DNA of 64,000 bases from Fibrobacter sp. (GTDB lineage Bacteria; Fibrobacterota; Fibrobacteria; Fibrobacterales; Fibrobacteraceae), in assembly GCF_017545445.1 (NCBI RefSeq), contig NZ_JAFWOM010000067.1, positions 1-64,000 on the forward strand, read 5' to 3'. Position 1 is the stretch's first letter; each line of letters starts with the position of its first letter. Positions 8,097 through 18,160 of the stretch are shown in pieces. The notes beneath the pieces were generated by a model that saw only the letters and a list, made by a program, of their open reading frames with translations, ran no database searches and was not told where the DNA came from. Both the position numbers and the translations under genes were made by a program.

Positions 8097-11000
8097 TTAG
8101 TTGCTCTTTTCAACATTGAAGCTTCCAATCACACTTGTATTGTGGCGGACGCCCCACATTTCAGTCTTATCGTTCTTGTTCTTCTTGCCGATAGAACCAA
8201 GCTGTACATAAGACTTCAACTTGGAAACGAAAGCACCAGTACCCACAAGACGATCACTGTCACCCTTCATGTTCCACAAGATGAAGAAGTTCTTCGGCTT
8301 ATCAACACAGTTGGAACCACCGAAATAATGCCTACCGTACTCGTTATAGTTCTTATTGTCATCGCAATAAATACGTCTCTTATAAGTCAAGGCATGTGAT
8401 CCAAGATTGGTGAAGAGCTGAATTTCAAAGTTAAAGAAGACCTTTTCATACCCTTCTTGTGCAATCTTTTTCTGCGTTGTAGTGTCAGCCACAATCAAGG
8501 CACTCATGTCGCTCTTGACAAACCAGCCATGCGGCACATAACCGTACTTAGCAAGAGCTGTATCAACAGTAATATCCTTGTTGATTAAAGCCTTCTTGAA
8601 ATCGCCTTCATCCTTATAAGCATCGAAGGTAAGCACTTCAACAGACGGAAGATTTGCAGTCGCAACCGTAGGCGGAATTGCATCATAACCCGTCGGAACA
8701 AGTCTTACTGCGTAGGCGCTCACGTCACCCGTAATCAAAACCCACGGAGACGGAACACGAGCATTCGGATCAGAGTCATAAGGCGGAGCGATATTCCAAT
8801 TCACACCATCAGCCATACGGAGCGTATCAGCACCCAACGAATCAACCGACTTGTAATCAGACTGATCCATCACAACACCGATACCGTTAACACCTCTAAA
8901 GTGGATGTAATCGCCAGCCTGCGGGAACGCGGTCTTCTGGCTGTAAATAAAGGTGTGCATAACATCAAGCTTTTCAGGCAGAGAAACGCCATTGGCAAGC
9001 GAAATGCTATTTTCGAAATGGTGATCCTTACCGGCATTGATGTAGAATGAGAATACTGCATCACCCTGAGTAGAAGATACCTTAGCAATCTTTTCAGAGA
9101 ATTCTACCTTCAACTGAGCATTCATACCATTAGCGGTGTCGGTAATCGCTCTTGCAGAGACGATAATCGGAGCGATACGGTCATAGATAATGCTCGGATA
9201 ATCCTTCGTGACAGAAGATCCACGAGAGGTGAAGGTCGCCCAAGACTTAAGTTTACCCGTTCCAGATGTTTTCACATCCGACGAGAGCTTCTTGCCCCAG
9301 AGAGAAATTCTACCCAAGCAAAGCGTATCAGCCAACCCAGCCTTAGCACCGCAAGTAACACCCTTACTAATATCAGCAGCATCGAACTTTACCAAAGAGT
9401 CCTTAGAACCCTTCAAGTCGTCCCAGTAAACAAAGACTGAATCCGGGAGAGAGTCCTTATGGAAATAACGATGGTAGTAAATAACCAGAGAATCGCCAAT
9501 ACCGTCGAGATATTCCTGTTCCGGCACATAATACGGAGTCGGGACATTTATATCGCTAGCCATTTTTTCGCCATGCGTATCAAAGATATCTGCAAACAGC
9601 GGTGTCGGGACCGGCGGTTCAGAGAACTGAAGGTTGTTGTAAGTAGCCTGCATAAGGGCCGGATTCGGACCTGTGATATGAAGCGTTGCAGCACCACGGC
9701 AACTGGGCGCATTGCACTTTTCATAGACCAAGGAAGACTGAACCCAAACTGTTGCACGACCATTTTCAACATTGGTACCAGAAATGACATTCAAACCAGG
9801 AGAAGTCTTGGAACCCTTCGTAATCGGGAAATTGCAAAGTTCGCCGCACGGAGAATCGTCACCGTTGAGAGCGACTATGTAGAACGGATAAGCAGAACCT
9901 CTCAAACGAGTCTCTTTCGGAGGTTCCGGATCGCCGGAGACCAACTTGTAAGTAGAATCGGTTTCCACAAACACAAGACGCGGCACAAAGAACTTGATAT
10001 CAGCCTTGTTAGAACCACCCCTTACGCCGATAGTAGCCGTTTCAACAGCAGATTCCATATCATCAAACGGAATCGTGGCATAAATAGTGTCAAGACCAGA
10101 TTCTCCGATAGTAGTTCCTTCAGAAGGATTTAACGGAACCGGCGTGCCATTTTGCACCTTGTATAAAACAACCTTCGGATTGCTGACCGTCAAGGTATAA
10201 GACTGATTTGCAGAAGCCATCATTTCAAGAGGATCCGTGCAACCATTAGCATTACAAGGATCAGTAATAGAGGCTATATAAAGCGGAATCATCTGCTTGA
10301 TGTCCGGAGTACCGTCTTCGTTCGGAGAAGAAGCCATTGCCTGAGACTTGAATTGATGCAAGAATCCCTTATTACCATCAACATCTATAGGAATAGCATC
10401 GCGGTTTGCAACACCAAGTTTACCCTTGAGGTTTACTTCGATGGCCTTCATGTCGCCACCAATCTTAACAATGAGATAGAATTTACCACTTCCAAGCGAA
10501 GCGGCCAACAAGCTATCGTTGATAACCGGAGCGTATGGTTTAGTAACATCTATACCACCTCTAGCCTGAACTGGATCAGCTTCAAAGTCAGCTTCGGTAA
10601 TCTTGACTTTAGTAGGATCTTGTCCTGTCTTATCCTGGGTAAAGACGAAAGTAATCTTTTCTTTAATTTTATCATCACACGTGAGTTCTTCTCCAGCAGA
10701 ACCACCCAAAGCTGCAGCGCAAGAACCATTGCCGGACTTTTTGTAGCAAATCTTGAAGTGGTTGTTGCCATGAAGGATGTAATCTTGTGTATCTTGCTTA
10801 CCTTCGGCCATAATACCGGTCGTCTGTTCAATGAACATGTTCGTCTTGATACGGACGTTACTCATCGTCGTACGGCGGTCGCAGAAGTAGATATCGATAT
10901 CAAAAGACCTACCACCAATAGAATCAAGACCATAACCGTTTTTCTTCATGAAATAGTCCACATCCACATAGCCCGGAGCAGCAAGATGCGTACCGCCAAG

Positions 11001-12836
11001 ATCAACTGCGAGCTTTCTATCGATAAAGACCCAAATATCATCGTCACCGCGGAAGTTGAACTTGAGGCCCGGTTTGTAACGGAAACTTGCATGAGATTCG
11101 AAGCAGAAGTGCTGGTTACGGCCACCATTGACACTCTTTGAATCTTCAGTCGATTCCCAACGACCTGTTTCAGTTCCCTTCGATTCACTACCGTTCGAAT
11201 AGAACGGCCAGCCTTCTGGTGCACTACCCTTGTCGTTGCAGCTCCAGCCAAAGACACAAGCATCTTGACCCACCGTACCAATTTTCAAATCGCTATTTAT
11301 ACGCGAAGTCGTACCATCGCCATCGGCAAAGAGGCCTTCGCAATCAACGGTTACCCCCTTCTTTTCGGGCCAACCCGGTCCTTTACAATAAACGTCAATC
11401 TTTGGCAGCTGTTCCGTCGGATCATTGGCGCGGAGCAGCGGTCCATAGAACACCGGACCTTGAGCCCAACGCTTGGTACGAGCCTTCGGGGCTGGAGTCT
11501 GAGTAGAATCCGCTGCGAGAATATCAGCATTTGTTGTAGCTTCAACCGGATAGAAGCCACCTTGAACAGGTGTTTTGAGGCCTGGGCTAGTAAAGTAATC
11601 AGAGTCAAATTCCCACTTGCCGTCTTTTGCACGAGTGAAAGTCATGTCATAGCAAGACATTTCGTTCACACCCTTCGTCATGTTGAACATCTGGTCGAAA
11701 GTCGCTTGACTCAAGAAACACTTTTCACCATCAGCGGTAAGCTTCATTTTCTTCTTGCCATTTTCAATAGCAAGAGTCGATTGCACAAGCCCTTGACGAA
11801 CACCGATACAACTGTAAATAGCCTTTTGTGACTCCGATCTCGTCTGGCAACCATCACGGCCTTCGTCAGCATTTTCTTGATAGCAAGAGAACAACGGATG
11901 TAAATCAGCATCGGTATCGTAGATAACGGCAGCGAGATTATACGAGCAGTTACCAACGGCACCAGACGGCTGCGTCGCAGACCAACCATAAGTGTCACCA
12001 CCAAGAGCATCCGCTTGAATCTGGTCTGCCAAGAAATACACGGCACCATGGTAGCTCGGATCCTGCTGGAAAAGATCAAACAAGTCCGCCAACACAATCG
12101 GTTCGGCAGCTTGATCTTCATTCAAGGCCTTTTCGCCGCCCATACCGATGGCGCCATTCAATTCCTTATCATCGTCTCTGTGAATAATCACGCTCGACGG
12201 AAGAGCCTTGTCGATTTTTCCATCGAGAATATAGCGCCTATAATACCATCCGCAATGGTCGTTATCGACATACATTTCATGGTCAACGCCATCTTCCTTG
12301 ATCATCGGCGTAGAGCTTTTCCAAGTCGTATTATCCGGCAAGAATACATAGAAATCCTTGATGTCCGGTTTTGACGTGGTTATATAAACTTGACCTTCTT
12401 TCTTGATATCCGGATGTTCCTGGATCCAAATTTCACCATTGGACCCAATATCAGAACACTTAAAGCCCTCGACACGAGCGTTATTCGGTTTTACATTGAT
12501 GCCATTTCTCGTAACGCACACACCGTCGTTACAGTCGTTCTTTCTAACACCGTTAATGAAGAAATAGGCATCATCATTGGTCTTAGTGCTACCAAGATCT
12601 ATTACGGTCCAACCATTATCCGCTAACCTGGGATTTGGGAATGGTTCCGCATTTCCACCAATCATCAAATATGCGCTTGTCCAGCCGTCTGGGAGCTTAA
12701 AGTGGATTACAGGCGAACAAACGTCATTGCTCGATTCTGATTTTTTCAAGTCTGCCCAAGCTCCCGTAACTCCTCCAACAAGGAGCAGACCTAGCATCAT
12801 TGCAACACTATGCAAAGCGTTATAACGTGTTTTCAT
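8097..12836 (-). CDS. Giant secreted fibro-slime domain protein
   Basis: A 1579-residue secreted protein. Signal peptide at the N-terminus (MLGLLLVGGVTGAWA, cleavage near 31). The fibro-slime domain (TIGR02148, related to PA14/slime-mould surface domains) is at about 585-690: FRYKPGLKFNFRGDDDIWVF, then DLGGTHLAAPGYVDVDYF and a paired-Cys FDIDIYFCDRRTT. The remainder is beta-rich with many Asp/Gly/Asn and paired cysteines, typical of exported adhesins. Such proteins are reported in Fibrobacter outer-membrane and cellulose-binding fractions, so a role in adhesion to plant fibre is likely but inferred. The start at 12836 (MKTRYNALHSV) was chosen because it begins the signal peptide; an ATG 9 nt upstream (12845) is equally possible. 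Confidence 0.85.
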   Translation of the reverse strand: MKTRYNALHSVAMMLGLLLVGGVTGAWADLKKSESSNDVCSPVIHFKLPDGWTSAYLMIGGNAEPFPNPRLADNGWTVIDLGSTKTNDDAYFFINGVRKNDCNDGVCVTRNGINVKPNNARVEGFKCSDIGSNGEIWIQEHPDIKKEGQVYITTSKPDIKDFYVFLPDNTTWKSSTPMIKEDGVDHEMYVDNDHCGWYYRRYILDGKIDKALPSSVIIHRDDDKELNGAIGMGGEKALNEDQAAEPIVLADLFDLFQQDPSYHGAVYFLADQIQADALGGDTYGWSATQPSGAVGNCSYNLAAVIYDTDADLHPLFSCYQENADEGRDGCQTRSESQKAIYSCIGVRQGLVQSTLAIENGKKKMKLTADGEKCFLSQATFDQMFNMTKGVNEMSCYDMTFTRAKDGKWEFDSDYFTSPGLKTPVQGGFYPVEATTNADILAADSTQTPAPKARTKRWAQGPVFYGPLLRANDPTEQLPKIDVYCKGPGWPEKKGVTVDCEGLFADGDGTTSRINSDLKIGTVGQDACVFGWSCNDKGSAPEGWPFYSNGSESKGTETGRWESTEDSKSVNGGRNQHFCFESHASFRYKPGLKFNFRGDDDIWVFIDRKLAVDLGGTHLAAPGYVDVDYFMKKNGYGLDSIGGRSFDIDIYFCDRRTTMSNVRIKTNMFIEQTTGIMAEGKQDTQDYILHGNNHFKICYKKSGNGSCAAALGGSAGEELTCDDKIKEKITFVFTQDKTGQDPTKVKITEADFEADPVQARGGIDVTKPYAPVINDSLLAASLGSGKFYLIVKIGGDMKAIEVNLKGKLGVANRDAIPIDVDGNKGFLHQFKSQAMASSPNEDGTPDIKQMIPLYIASITDPCNANGCTDPLEMMASANQSYTLTVSNPKVVLYKVQNGTPVPLNPSEGTTIGESGLDTIYATIPFDDMESAVETATIGVRGGSNKADIKFFVPRLVFVETDSTYKLVSGDPEPPKETRLRGSAYPFYIVALNGDDSPCGELCNFPITKGSKTSPGLNVISGTNVENGRATVWVQSSLVYEKCNAPSCRGAATLHITGPNPALMQATYNNLQFSEPPVPTPLFADIFDTHGEKMASDINVPTPYYVPEQEYLDGIGDSLVIYYHRYFHKDSLPDSVFVYWDDLKGSKDSLVKFDAADISKGVTCGAKAGLADTLCLGRISLWGKKLSSDVKTSGTGKLKSWATFTSRGSSVTKDYPSIIYDRIAPIIVSARAITDTANGMNAQLKVEFSEKIAKVSSTQGDAVFSFYINAGKDHHFENSISLANGVSLPEKLDVMHTFIYSQKTAFPQAGDYIHFRGVNGIGVVMDQSDYKSVDSLGADTLRMADGVNWNIAPPYDSDPNARVPSPWVLITGDVSAYAVRLVPTGYDAIPPTVATANLPSVEVLTFDAYKDEGDFKKALINKDITVDTALAKYGYVPHGWFVKSDMSALIVADTTTQKKIAQEGYEKVFFNFEIQLFTNLGSHALTYKRRIYCDDNKNYNEYGRHYFGGSNCVDKPKNFFILWNMKGDSDRLVGTGAFVSKLKSYVQLGSIGKKNKNDKTEMWGVRHNTSVIGSFNVEKSN

Positions 12837-13310
12837 ATATTTCATCCATTTGGTTTTTAAAGCCAATGAGGCAAACAAAAAGACCGGCCTTCTTATAAGC
12901 CACACCGTAATGAAATCTAAATTTTTAATTTGGAAAAAGAAATTTTTTCTTGTAAAGAATTGTGAAAAAAAATTTATATAAGGAAATATACCGTTTAAAT
13001 CACAATTTCTTAACATGTTTTGTAAATTTTGAGTTACAAACAAGCTAAAGTAATTTTAAGTTTACATTCTCACCGTGATATAGACTGTATCATGGGTGTA
13101 TTGTATAGAAAAGAGGGTATGAGCACGGAATGGTTCGGCAAGCTCACCAACCTAAATCCGGGGTGACAGATGTGAGAAGTACCGTGTAAGCGAGAGTCGC
13201 AACCAACGACTAATGACCAACGACCAAGGACTATTGACTAACAACCAATGACCAATAACCAAAAAAGGACTTATATTTGCAGTGTGTCCGCGATCACGCG
13301 AGGGAGTTTT
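12837..13310. promoter_or_regulatory. Intergenic region between fibro-slime and FHA-GGDEF genes
   Basis: For the fibro-slime gene (minus strand) a sigma70-like promoter reads TTAAGA (13008-13013), 17-nt spacer, TATATT (12985-12990), leaving a leader of about 140 nt. An inverted repeat AATTGTGA (12958-12965) / TCACAATT (13000-13007) brackets the -10 box and could be an operator. From 13128 to 13258 lie a GGTTCGGCAAGCTCACCAACC repeat unit and a short-period run of CAACGACTAATGACC type. No other gene is visible. Confidence 0.5.
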
Positions 13311-14186
13311 ATGGAAGACGAAACCATCATGAGTAACGACAATACCATCCAGTTCGAACAGATGGTGGTCCATCCGCATTTAATAGTCCTGTATCCGCAA
13401 ACTCAGTTTGCTCAGATTCCGCTTGAAAGGGGGACCGTGGTTCTCGGTCGTGGTCAAGATGCAGATATCCGCTTCGAAGACGAACTGGTAAGCCGTAGGC
13501 ACTGCGCCTTATCATTCGATGGCGGGAGTGTCACCGTAGAAGACTTGAACAGCACAAACGGAACATTCGTTGACGGGAACTTCGTCCACAGGCAGATTCT
13601 CAATTCCGACAACAGGCTCCAGATTGGCCGCATGGTCTTGAAAGTCGCCTACAAAGATCCGAGTGAAGAAGCGTTCAGCCGCGAACTGTACGAAGCAGCG
13701 ACAAAGGACCCGCTCACAGGCATTTTGAACCGTCAAGCATTCATGGACCGTTCCGCAGGTGAGTTAGTCTTCGCTCGTCGCAACAACACGTTCGTCCACG
13801 TTGTAATGATCGATGTCGATAATTTCAAACATGTGAACGACACTTGGGGGCACCCTTGCGGCGACTTGGTTTTGAAAGAAGTCTCACGGCTTTTGAACGA
13901 CGAAAAGCGCGACTCCGACTTGCTCGCCCGCTACGGCGGAGAAGAATTTCTGTTACTCATGAACGGAATTACGCCCGAAGACGCAAAGAAACGGGCCGAA
14001 AAGCTACGCTCGACTGTCGAGCGGCATATCTTCGCATGGATGGATTCCGTAATTCCAGTGACGATTTCCCTTGGGCTAGCTTCGCGTCAAGGCGTGAATA
14101 TCGCCCAAATTAATGAACTCATTACTGAAAGCGACAAACTGTTATACGTTGCCAAGAATAACGGCAAAAATCAAGTAGCGGTTTAG
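13311..14186 (+). CDS. FHA-GGDEF diguanylate cyclase
   Basis: A 291-residue cytoplasmic signalling protein. The FHA domain (about 25-115) shows VVLGRGQDADI, SRRHC and LNSTNGTFVDG, the phosphothreonine-binding loops. The GGDEF domain (about 130-291) carries the active-site variant GGEEF at 209-213 and an RxxD inhibitory site (R200-D203) five residues before it, so it should make cyclic di-GMP under product feedback. The FHA domain suggests control by Ser/Thr phosphorylation. The start at 13311 has GGGAG 5 nt upstream; an upstream in-frame start lies in repeat DNA and is unlikely. Confidence 0.92.
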   Translation: MEDETIMSNDNTIQFEQMVVHPHLIVLYPQTQFAQIPLERGTVVLGRGQDADIRFEDELVSRRHCALSFDGGSVTVEDLNSTNGTFVDGNFVHRQILNSDNRLQIGRMVLKVAYKDPSEEAFSRELYEAATKDPLTGILNRQAFMDRSAGELVFARRNNTFVHVVMIDVDNFKHVNDTWGHPCGDLVLKEVSRLLNDEKRDSDLLARYGGEEFLLLMNGITPEDAKKRAEKLRSTVERHIFAWMDSVIPVTISLGLASRQGVNIAQINELITESDKLLYVAKNNGKNQVAV

Positions 14187-14383
14187 AAGGTTTCGTATCT
14201 GTAATTAGAACCGTGTAAGCCGGCCCCGGAACTGGTCCGGGGTGACATCGCAAAGTGGCCGGGGTGACAAGAGCACAATTCCGCCCCCCTATAATAAAAA
14301 CCTTAAACATAGCTCGCTAGAACTGCGACCGGATTCTTCCGCTTCGCGTCAGGACGTTCCTAAAATCTAATACTCCAAAGAAC
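14187..14383. repeat. Intergenic repeats upstream of the MATE gene
   Basis: It contains GGCCCCGGAACTGGTCCGG...GTGACATC (about 14221-14249), a second half-unit GGCCGGGGTGACA, and a GGATTCTTCCGCTTCGCGTC...GGACG unit at 14331-14355. Confidence 0.6.
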
Positions 14384-14412
14384 TTGCACTGGGGAGGTCA
14401 TTTTTCTATCTT
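14384..14412 (+). promoter_or_regulatory. Sigma70-like promoter placed for a leaderless mRNA (MATE gene)
   Basis: TTGCAC (14384-14389), 17-nt spacer, TATCTT (14407-14412), then only 8 nt to the ATG at 14421. The predicted transcription start falls within one or two bases of the start codon. Confidence 0.55.
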
Positions 14413-14420
14413 TGGCGCCG

Positions 14421-15806
14421 ATGAGTGAATTTTACTCCGAACGCCTTAATTCTTTTGGCACAGCAAGCATCCCGAAGCTTGTCTTGCAGTTTTCAGTTCC
14501 CGCCATCATCAGCATGTGCGTGAACGCACTATATAATATAGTCGATCGCTTTTTCGTAGGACAAGGCGTCGGGAGCCTCGGCATCGCAGGCATCACGCTC
14601 TGCTTCCCGATTTGTTTGTTCATTATGGCGTTGTCGATGATGGTCGGCGTCGGCGGAAACACGCTTTTCGCGATTCGTCTCGGACAAAAGAAGTACATCC
14701 AAGCTAGCATTATTCTGAACAACTCGTTTTCGCTATTGATTATCATGGCGATTCTCGCCTTTACGTTCGGTGAAATTTTCATGACGCCGCTCTTGAAATT
14801 ATTCGGAGCCAGCGAACAGACGCTTCCCGTTGCCGAAAGCTACATGCGCATTTTGCTGTGCGGTGCCGTTTTCCAGACGATCGCACCCGGCATGAACCAC
14901 TTTATCCGCTCGATGGGACACCCCAAAACCGCCATGTTCCGCGAAATTGCAGGCGCTGTCAGCAACATCGTTTTGGACTGGCTGTTCATCATGAAATTCC
15001 ACTGGGGAATCGAAGGGGCCGCATGGGCAACAGTTTGTTCGCAACTAATCGCAAGCAGCCTGATTACGCAGTTCTTTGTCAAAAAATCCTCGCCCATCAA
15101 GATTCGCTGGCGCCACATGAAGCTGCACATCGCCTATGTCCGCAAGATTTACATTCTTGGGTTGCCGCCATCCGTGATGCAGATTTGCAACAGTCTCATG
15201 AACGCGATTCTTGCGTGGAGCCTCACGACTTACGGTAACATAAGTGTCAAGCCCACCGGAGAACTTTCAGGCGGAGACTTGGCGATTTCGGCATTCGGCA
15301 TTATCAACAGCATCGTCTCGATTATCGTGCTTCCGCTTTTGGGATTTGTCCACGGAACGCAGCCCATCATCGGCTACAATTATGGAGCAAGGCTCAACAA
15401 CCGCGTCAAGGAAACGCTCAAGTTCTCGTTCATTTACGCCGGTGCGTTCATGTTCCTCTGCTGGGGAGCCGTGATGTGGCAAGCCGAAGCTTTCGTCGCC
15501 CCCTTTGCCCCCAAGGACCTCGAATTGCAGGAACTCACCGCTTGGACCATGAGAATCTTCACGGCGGCATTCTTCATGATTCCCTTCGGCATGCTGGCAG
15601 GCAATTTCTTCCAGGGAACTGGAAAAGCGCTCAGGGCGATGTTCCTCAACGCTTGCCGCCAAGTGATTCTATTGATTCCGTTCCTGCTGATTCTGCCGCA
15701 CTTCTTTGAGCTGAAGGGCGTGTTCATGGCACAGCCTATCGCCGACACGGGTGCCGCGATCATTGGCATGGCGATGCTGATGCACGAACTCAAGAAGCTG
15801 AAGTAA
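14421..15806 (+). CDS. MATE-family multidrug efflux transporter
   Basis: A 461-residue inner-membrane protein with about 12 hydrophobic segments in two homologous halves. Seen: N-terminal PKLVLQFSVPAIISMCVNALYNIVDRFFVGQ, the hallmark of the MATE family, and the second half repeating the pattern around GIINSIVSIIVLPLLGFVHG and QPIIGYNYGAR. Such proteins export cationic drugs or metabolites using a Na+ or H+ gradient. The start was set at the ATG at 14421. The gene looks monocistronic. Confidence 0.92.
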   Translation: MSEFYSERLNSFGTASIPKLVLQFSVPAIISMCVNALYNIVDRFFVGQGVGSLGIAGITLCFPICLFIMALSMMVGVGGNTLFAIRLGQKKYIQASIILNNSFSLLIIMAILAFTFGEIFMTPLLKLFGASEQTLPVAESYMRILLCGAVFQTIAPGMNHFIRSMGHPKTAMFREIAGAVSNIVLDWLFIMKFHWGIEGAAWATVCSQLIASSLITQFFVKKSSPIKIRWRHMKLHIAYVRKIYILGLPPSVMQICNSLMNAILAWSLTTYGNISVKPTGELSGGDLAISAFGIINSIVSIIVLPLLGFVHGTQPIIGYNYGARLNNRVKETLKFSFIYAGAFMFLCWGAVMWQAEAFVAPFAPKDLELQELTAWTMRIFTAAFFMIPFGMLAGNFFQGTGKALRAMFLNACRQVILLIPFLLILPHFFELKGVFMAQPIADTGAAIIGMAMLMHELKKLK

Positions 15807-15865
15807 ATCTATTTCGGAAGCAAAAAGTTCATTTTCGGAACGGCATAAACAAATTAAAACCCAGT

Positions 15866-16837
15866 CTAATGTCTTTTTTCTAAGATGTTCAGGGCCTTTT
15901 CGATGATGTCCGGCGATAGCTTGAAGATGTCGCTGAGGGTCTTTACGCGGTCGGCAGGGGCGATTTTGGTCATCTGCGAGCCGGTTGCGTTACGGACAAC
16001 GAGGTTTCCTTTTTGGTAATAATACTGAACGCCTTTTTCGCGGTCGAGGCGGTTGAGAACCGGGTACGTCATCATTTCGCGGTAGAAACTTTCGTTCCAG
16101 TGGTGTTTGAATTCCTCGACGGAGACGCCTTCGACGGGATATTCGAAGCGGAGTTTCATGGGAGCGCCAGCGCCGCCGGTCCAGAGTTCCATGGATTCGA
16201 GCGTCGGACGCACAAGGCGGACGCAGTTCGGGGAAAGCGGAAAGAAGGCTTCGCCCGTGCCGAACGGCTGCGGGAGTGGCATGGGAAGCGGTTCGAAAAT
16301 CAAGTAACCGGGATCGAGGAGATAGGAGGTATGGGCTATGAAGTCGCTCCCTTCGGTCGCTTTGGGGTATGGGGTGTCAGACGAAAGACGAGAGACTAGA
16401 GACGAGAGAGGTGAATGCTGCGAGGGGGTTTTGCAAGAATCCGGCCCCGGCACAGGGGCCGGGGTGACAGCGTTATAAAGAGGCGAACGCAGCGCAGTGT
16501 CATCCTGAGCGGAAAGCCGCAGGCTTGGAGTCGAAGGATCTGGGTCGGGCAGGATGAGGGCGCAATGGATGTTCCGTTCTTTGCGCTTGTGTCCCATGAC
16601 AAGACGCGGCTTGAAGCCCATATCGGTGAGGGCCTGATAGAGATGCCACGTCATGCTGAAGCATGTGCCGCCGCCCATCCAAGAATCAATGTCATTTTGG
16701 TCGCTGTCGTCGAGTTTGCGGGCGCCAGTGGCGCTACCCGTCTGTTCGAGGCGAATAATTTTCGTCAAATTCTCGTAGGTGATATTCGAAATCTGGTTGC
16801 AGAGATCAACCACCTTTTTCATGTTTTCGGGAGACAT
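15866..16837 (-). CDS. NAT/transglutaminase-like Cys-His-Asp protein with a repeat-derived insertion
   Basis: A 323-residue protein. The N-terminal half has GGGTCFSMTWHLYQALTDMG (Cys59), a HCALIL segment (His91) and YLLDPGYLIFEPLPMP (Asp175). This is the order and spacing style of the arylamine N-acetyltransferase / transglutaminase-like catalytic triad. Between His91 and Asp175 there is a stretch (about 98-165) rich in Ser, Pro, Thr and Asp that does not look like folded protein; its DNA is made of intergenic-type repeats. The C-terminal half (SMELWTGGAGAPMKLRFEYP onward) is not recognised. Substrate unknown. Start at 16837 (MSPENMKKVV). It lies downstream of the SAHH-like gene on the same strand, 48 nt away, separated by a short TTAGG-like run. 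Confidence 0.6.
   Translation of the reverse strand: MSPENMKKVVDLCNQISNITYENLTKIIRLEQTGSATGARKLDDSDQNDIDSWMGGGTCFSMTWHLYQALTDMGFKPRLVMGHKRKERNIHCALILPDPDPSTPSLRLSAQDDTALRSPLYNAVTPAPVPGPDSCKTPSQHSPLSSLVSRLSSDTPYPKATEGSDFIAHTSYLLDPGYLIFEPLPMPLPQPFGTGEAFFPLSPNCVRLVRPTLESMELWTGGAGAPMKLRFEYPVEGVSVEEFKHHWNESFYREMMTYPVLNRLDREKGVQYYYQKGNLVVRNATGSQMTKIAPADRVKTLSDIFKLSPDIIEKALNILEKRH
16345..16548. repeat. Composite repeat insertion inside the NAT-like gene
   Basis: In order on the plus strand: the short-period run AGACGAAAGACGAGAGACTA, the palindrome GGCCCCGGcacaggGGCCGG with GTGACA tail, and a GTGTCATCCTGAGCGGAAAG...GGAGTCGAAGGATC unit. All three types occur elsewhere in the window only between genes. 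The coding frame of the host gene stays open through about 68 codons. Confidence 0.8.
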
Positions 16838-16885
16838 TGTACAGGCTTTAGGTTTTAGGTATTAGGGGTTAGGAAGATGACCAAA

Positions 16886-18160
16886 TCAATCATAATCGGC
16901 AGGAATACCGCCGAGCATGTCGCAGATTTCAGGGCCGATGATTCCATCTTGGATTGCAATAGAAAGAATCCGCTGTTCAAGTTCCTCTGGCGGATAGCGA
17001 AGGCCAGAGCCACCCTCCCCCGCCTCTTGCACAAGGAGTTCGGCGAGTGCAGCATGCAAAGCAAGTGACGTATCGATGTACTTGAGGTGCGTCGGTTCTT
17101 CGAGGATAAAATTCAACGGTCCCTTGGCGTTGAGCACGCGTTCTGCCGGAATAGCTTCGCCATATTCATCTTCTACACCCATGTTCGCAAGAATCGCTGT
17201 AGTCGAAAGAAGCGGTTCTTGAAGTTCCGGGGCCGCAAGAGCATTTTTCACGCCAGTTGCCGTCACCACAAAATCGGAAGCGTAAATCAGCGAAGAAACG
17301 ACTTCATAGTCATGGCAATCGACAACTTCGACTCCATTCTGCAAAAGTATCGAGGAAAAGTCTCCCGCAGGCATTTTTTCTGACGCCTCGGAATCCGGCG
17401 TTGCAGAATCCACCGAAGCTGAAGCCACCGGAGTCTTATCCGTCAAAGAAGTAGCCGAATCCGCTGGATTTGCAGAATTTTGAGCATCCGAACGCGACAA
17501 ATCCGTCACGACGGTAACGTTACAGCCTCGACGCACGCCTAGAAGCGCAATTCCAGAACCGACTTTGCCGCTGCCAAAGACTAACAGACGCCGACCCTCG
17601 AAATTCTTCCCGGACTCATTCCCTGAGTCATCAAACACTGTTTTGGCAAAACCGAGCTTTTCAAGTGCACGAAAATAGCCATCCCCCGTCCCAAGCGAAG
17701 TTTCTATCCGCTTGACGATGCCGCTATCGGCTACATAAACAGGTTTTTCTGCATCTTTATAATACTGCACGCCTGAACGCGTGAGTTCAACAAAGCCAAT
17801 TTTAGGATGCAGCCCCGCAAAAGGGCCCGCACAGTCAAGCACCAAATCGACGAATTCTCCGCGAGATTCCGCTTCAAGCATTTCTGCAGGAGTCACGACC
17901 GGAACGTCGTTATCCTTCAAAAATTCGACAATTTCTCTATCGTTCATGCCGGAAAAACCGACCAAAAGTGTCGCCCCGCCCGCTAAAAGTGCACGATATT
18001 GCGTCATTGTATTGCGGTAAATCGGAGTCGCCACAAGCACGCGAAGGCCATCGAACGGGCGTTTAACCGCCCATTCAGCTTCAAGAGCGGCGAGAGCCGG
18101 GTATTCATTCGGCAAATAAGCTTCATCAAGAACGGAAGAGAAAATCGTCAATATATCCAT
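16886..18160 (-). CDS. S-adenosylhomocysteine hydrolase-like NAD-binding protein
   Basis: A 424-residue protein resembling the NAD-binding half of adenosylhomocysteinase-like proteins. Seen: a degenerate N-terminal domain with VADSGIVKRIETSLGTGDGY near 143-162, the Rossmann loop LLVFGSGKVGSG (about 192-203) and VVSSLIYASDFVVTATG near 310. A low-complexity Ser/Ala/Asp/Pro stretch (about 222-268) is inserted after the second Rossmann strand, where relatives are compact. True adenosylhomocysteinase is longer and has substrate motifs not seen here, so the substrate is unknown. Start ATG at 18160. Confidence 0.6.
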   Translation of the reverse strand: MDILTIFSSVLDEAYLPNEYPALAALEAEWAVKRPFDGLRVLVATPIYRNTMTQYRALLAGGATLLVGFSGMNDREIVEFLKDNDVPVVTPAEMLEAESRGEFVDLVLDCAGPFAGLHPKIGFVELTRSGVQYYKDAEKPVYVADSGIVKRIETSLGTGDGYFRALEKLGFAKTVFDDSGNESGKNFEGRRLLVFGSGKVGSGIALLGVRRGCNVTVVTDLSRSDAQNSANPADSATSLTDKTPVASASVDSATPDSEASEKMPAGDFSSILLQNGVEVVDCHDYEVVSSLIYASDFVVTATGVKNALAAPELQEPLLSTTAILANMGVEDEYGEAIPAERVLNAKGPLNFILEEPTHLKYIDTSLALHAALAELLVQEAGEGGSGLRYPPEELEQRILSIAIQDGIIGPEICDMLGGIPADYD

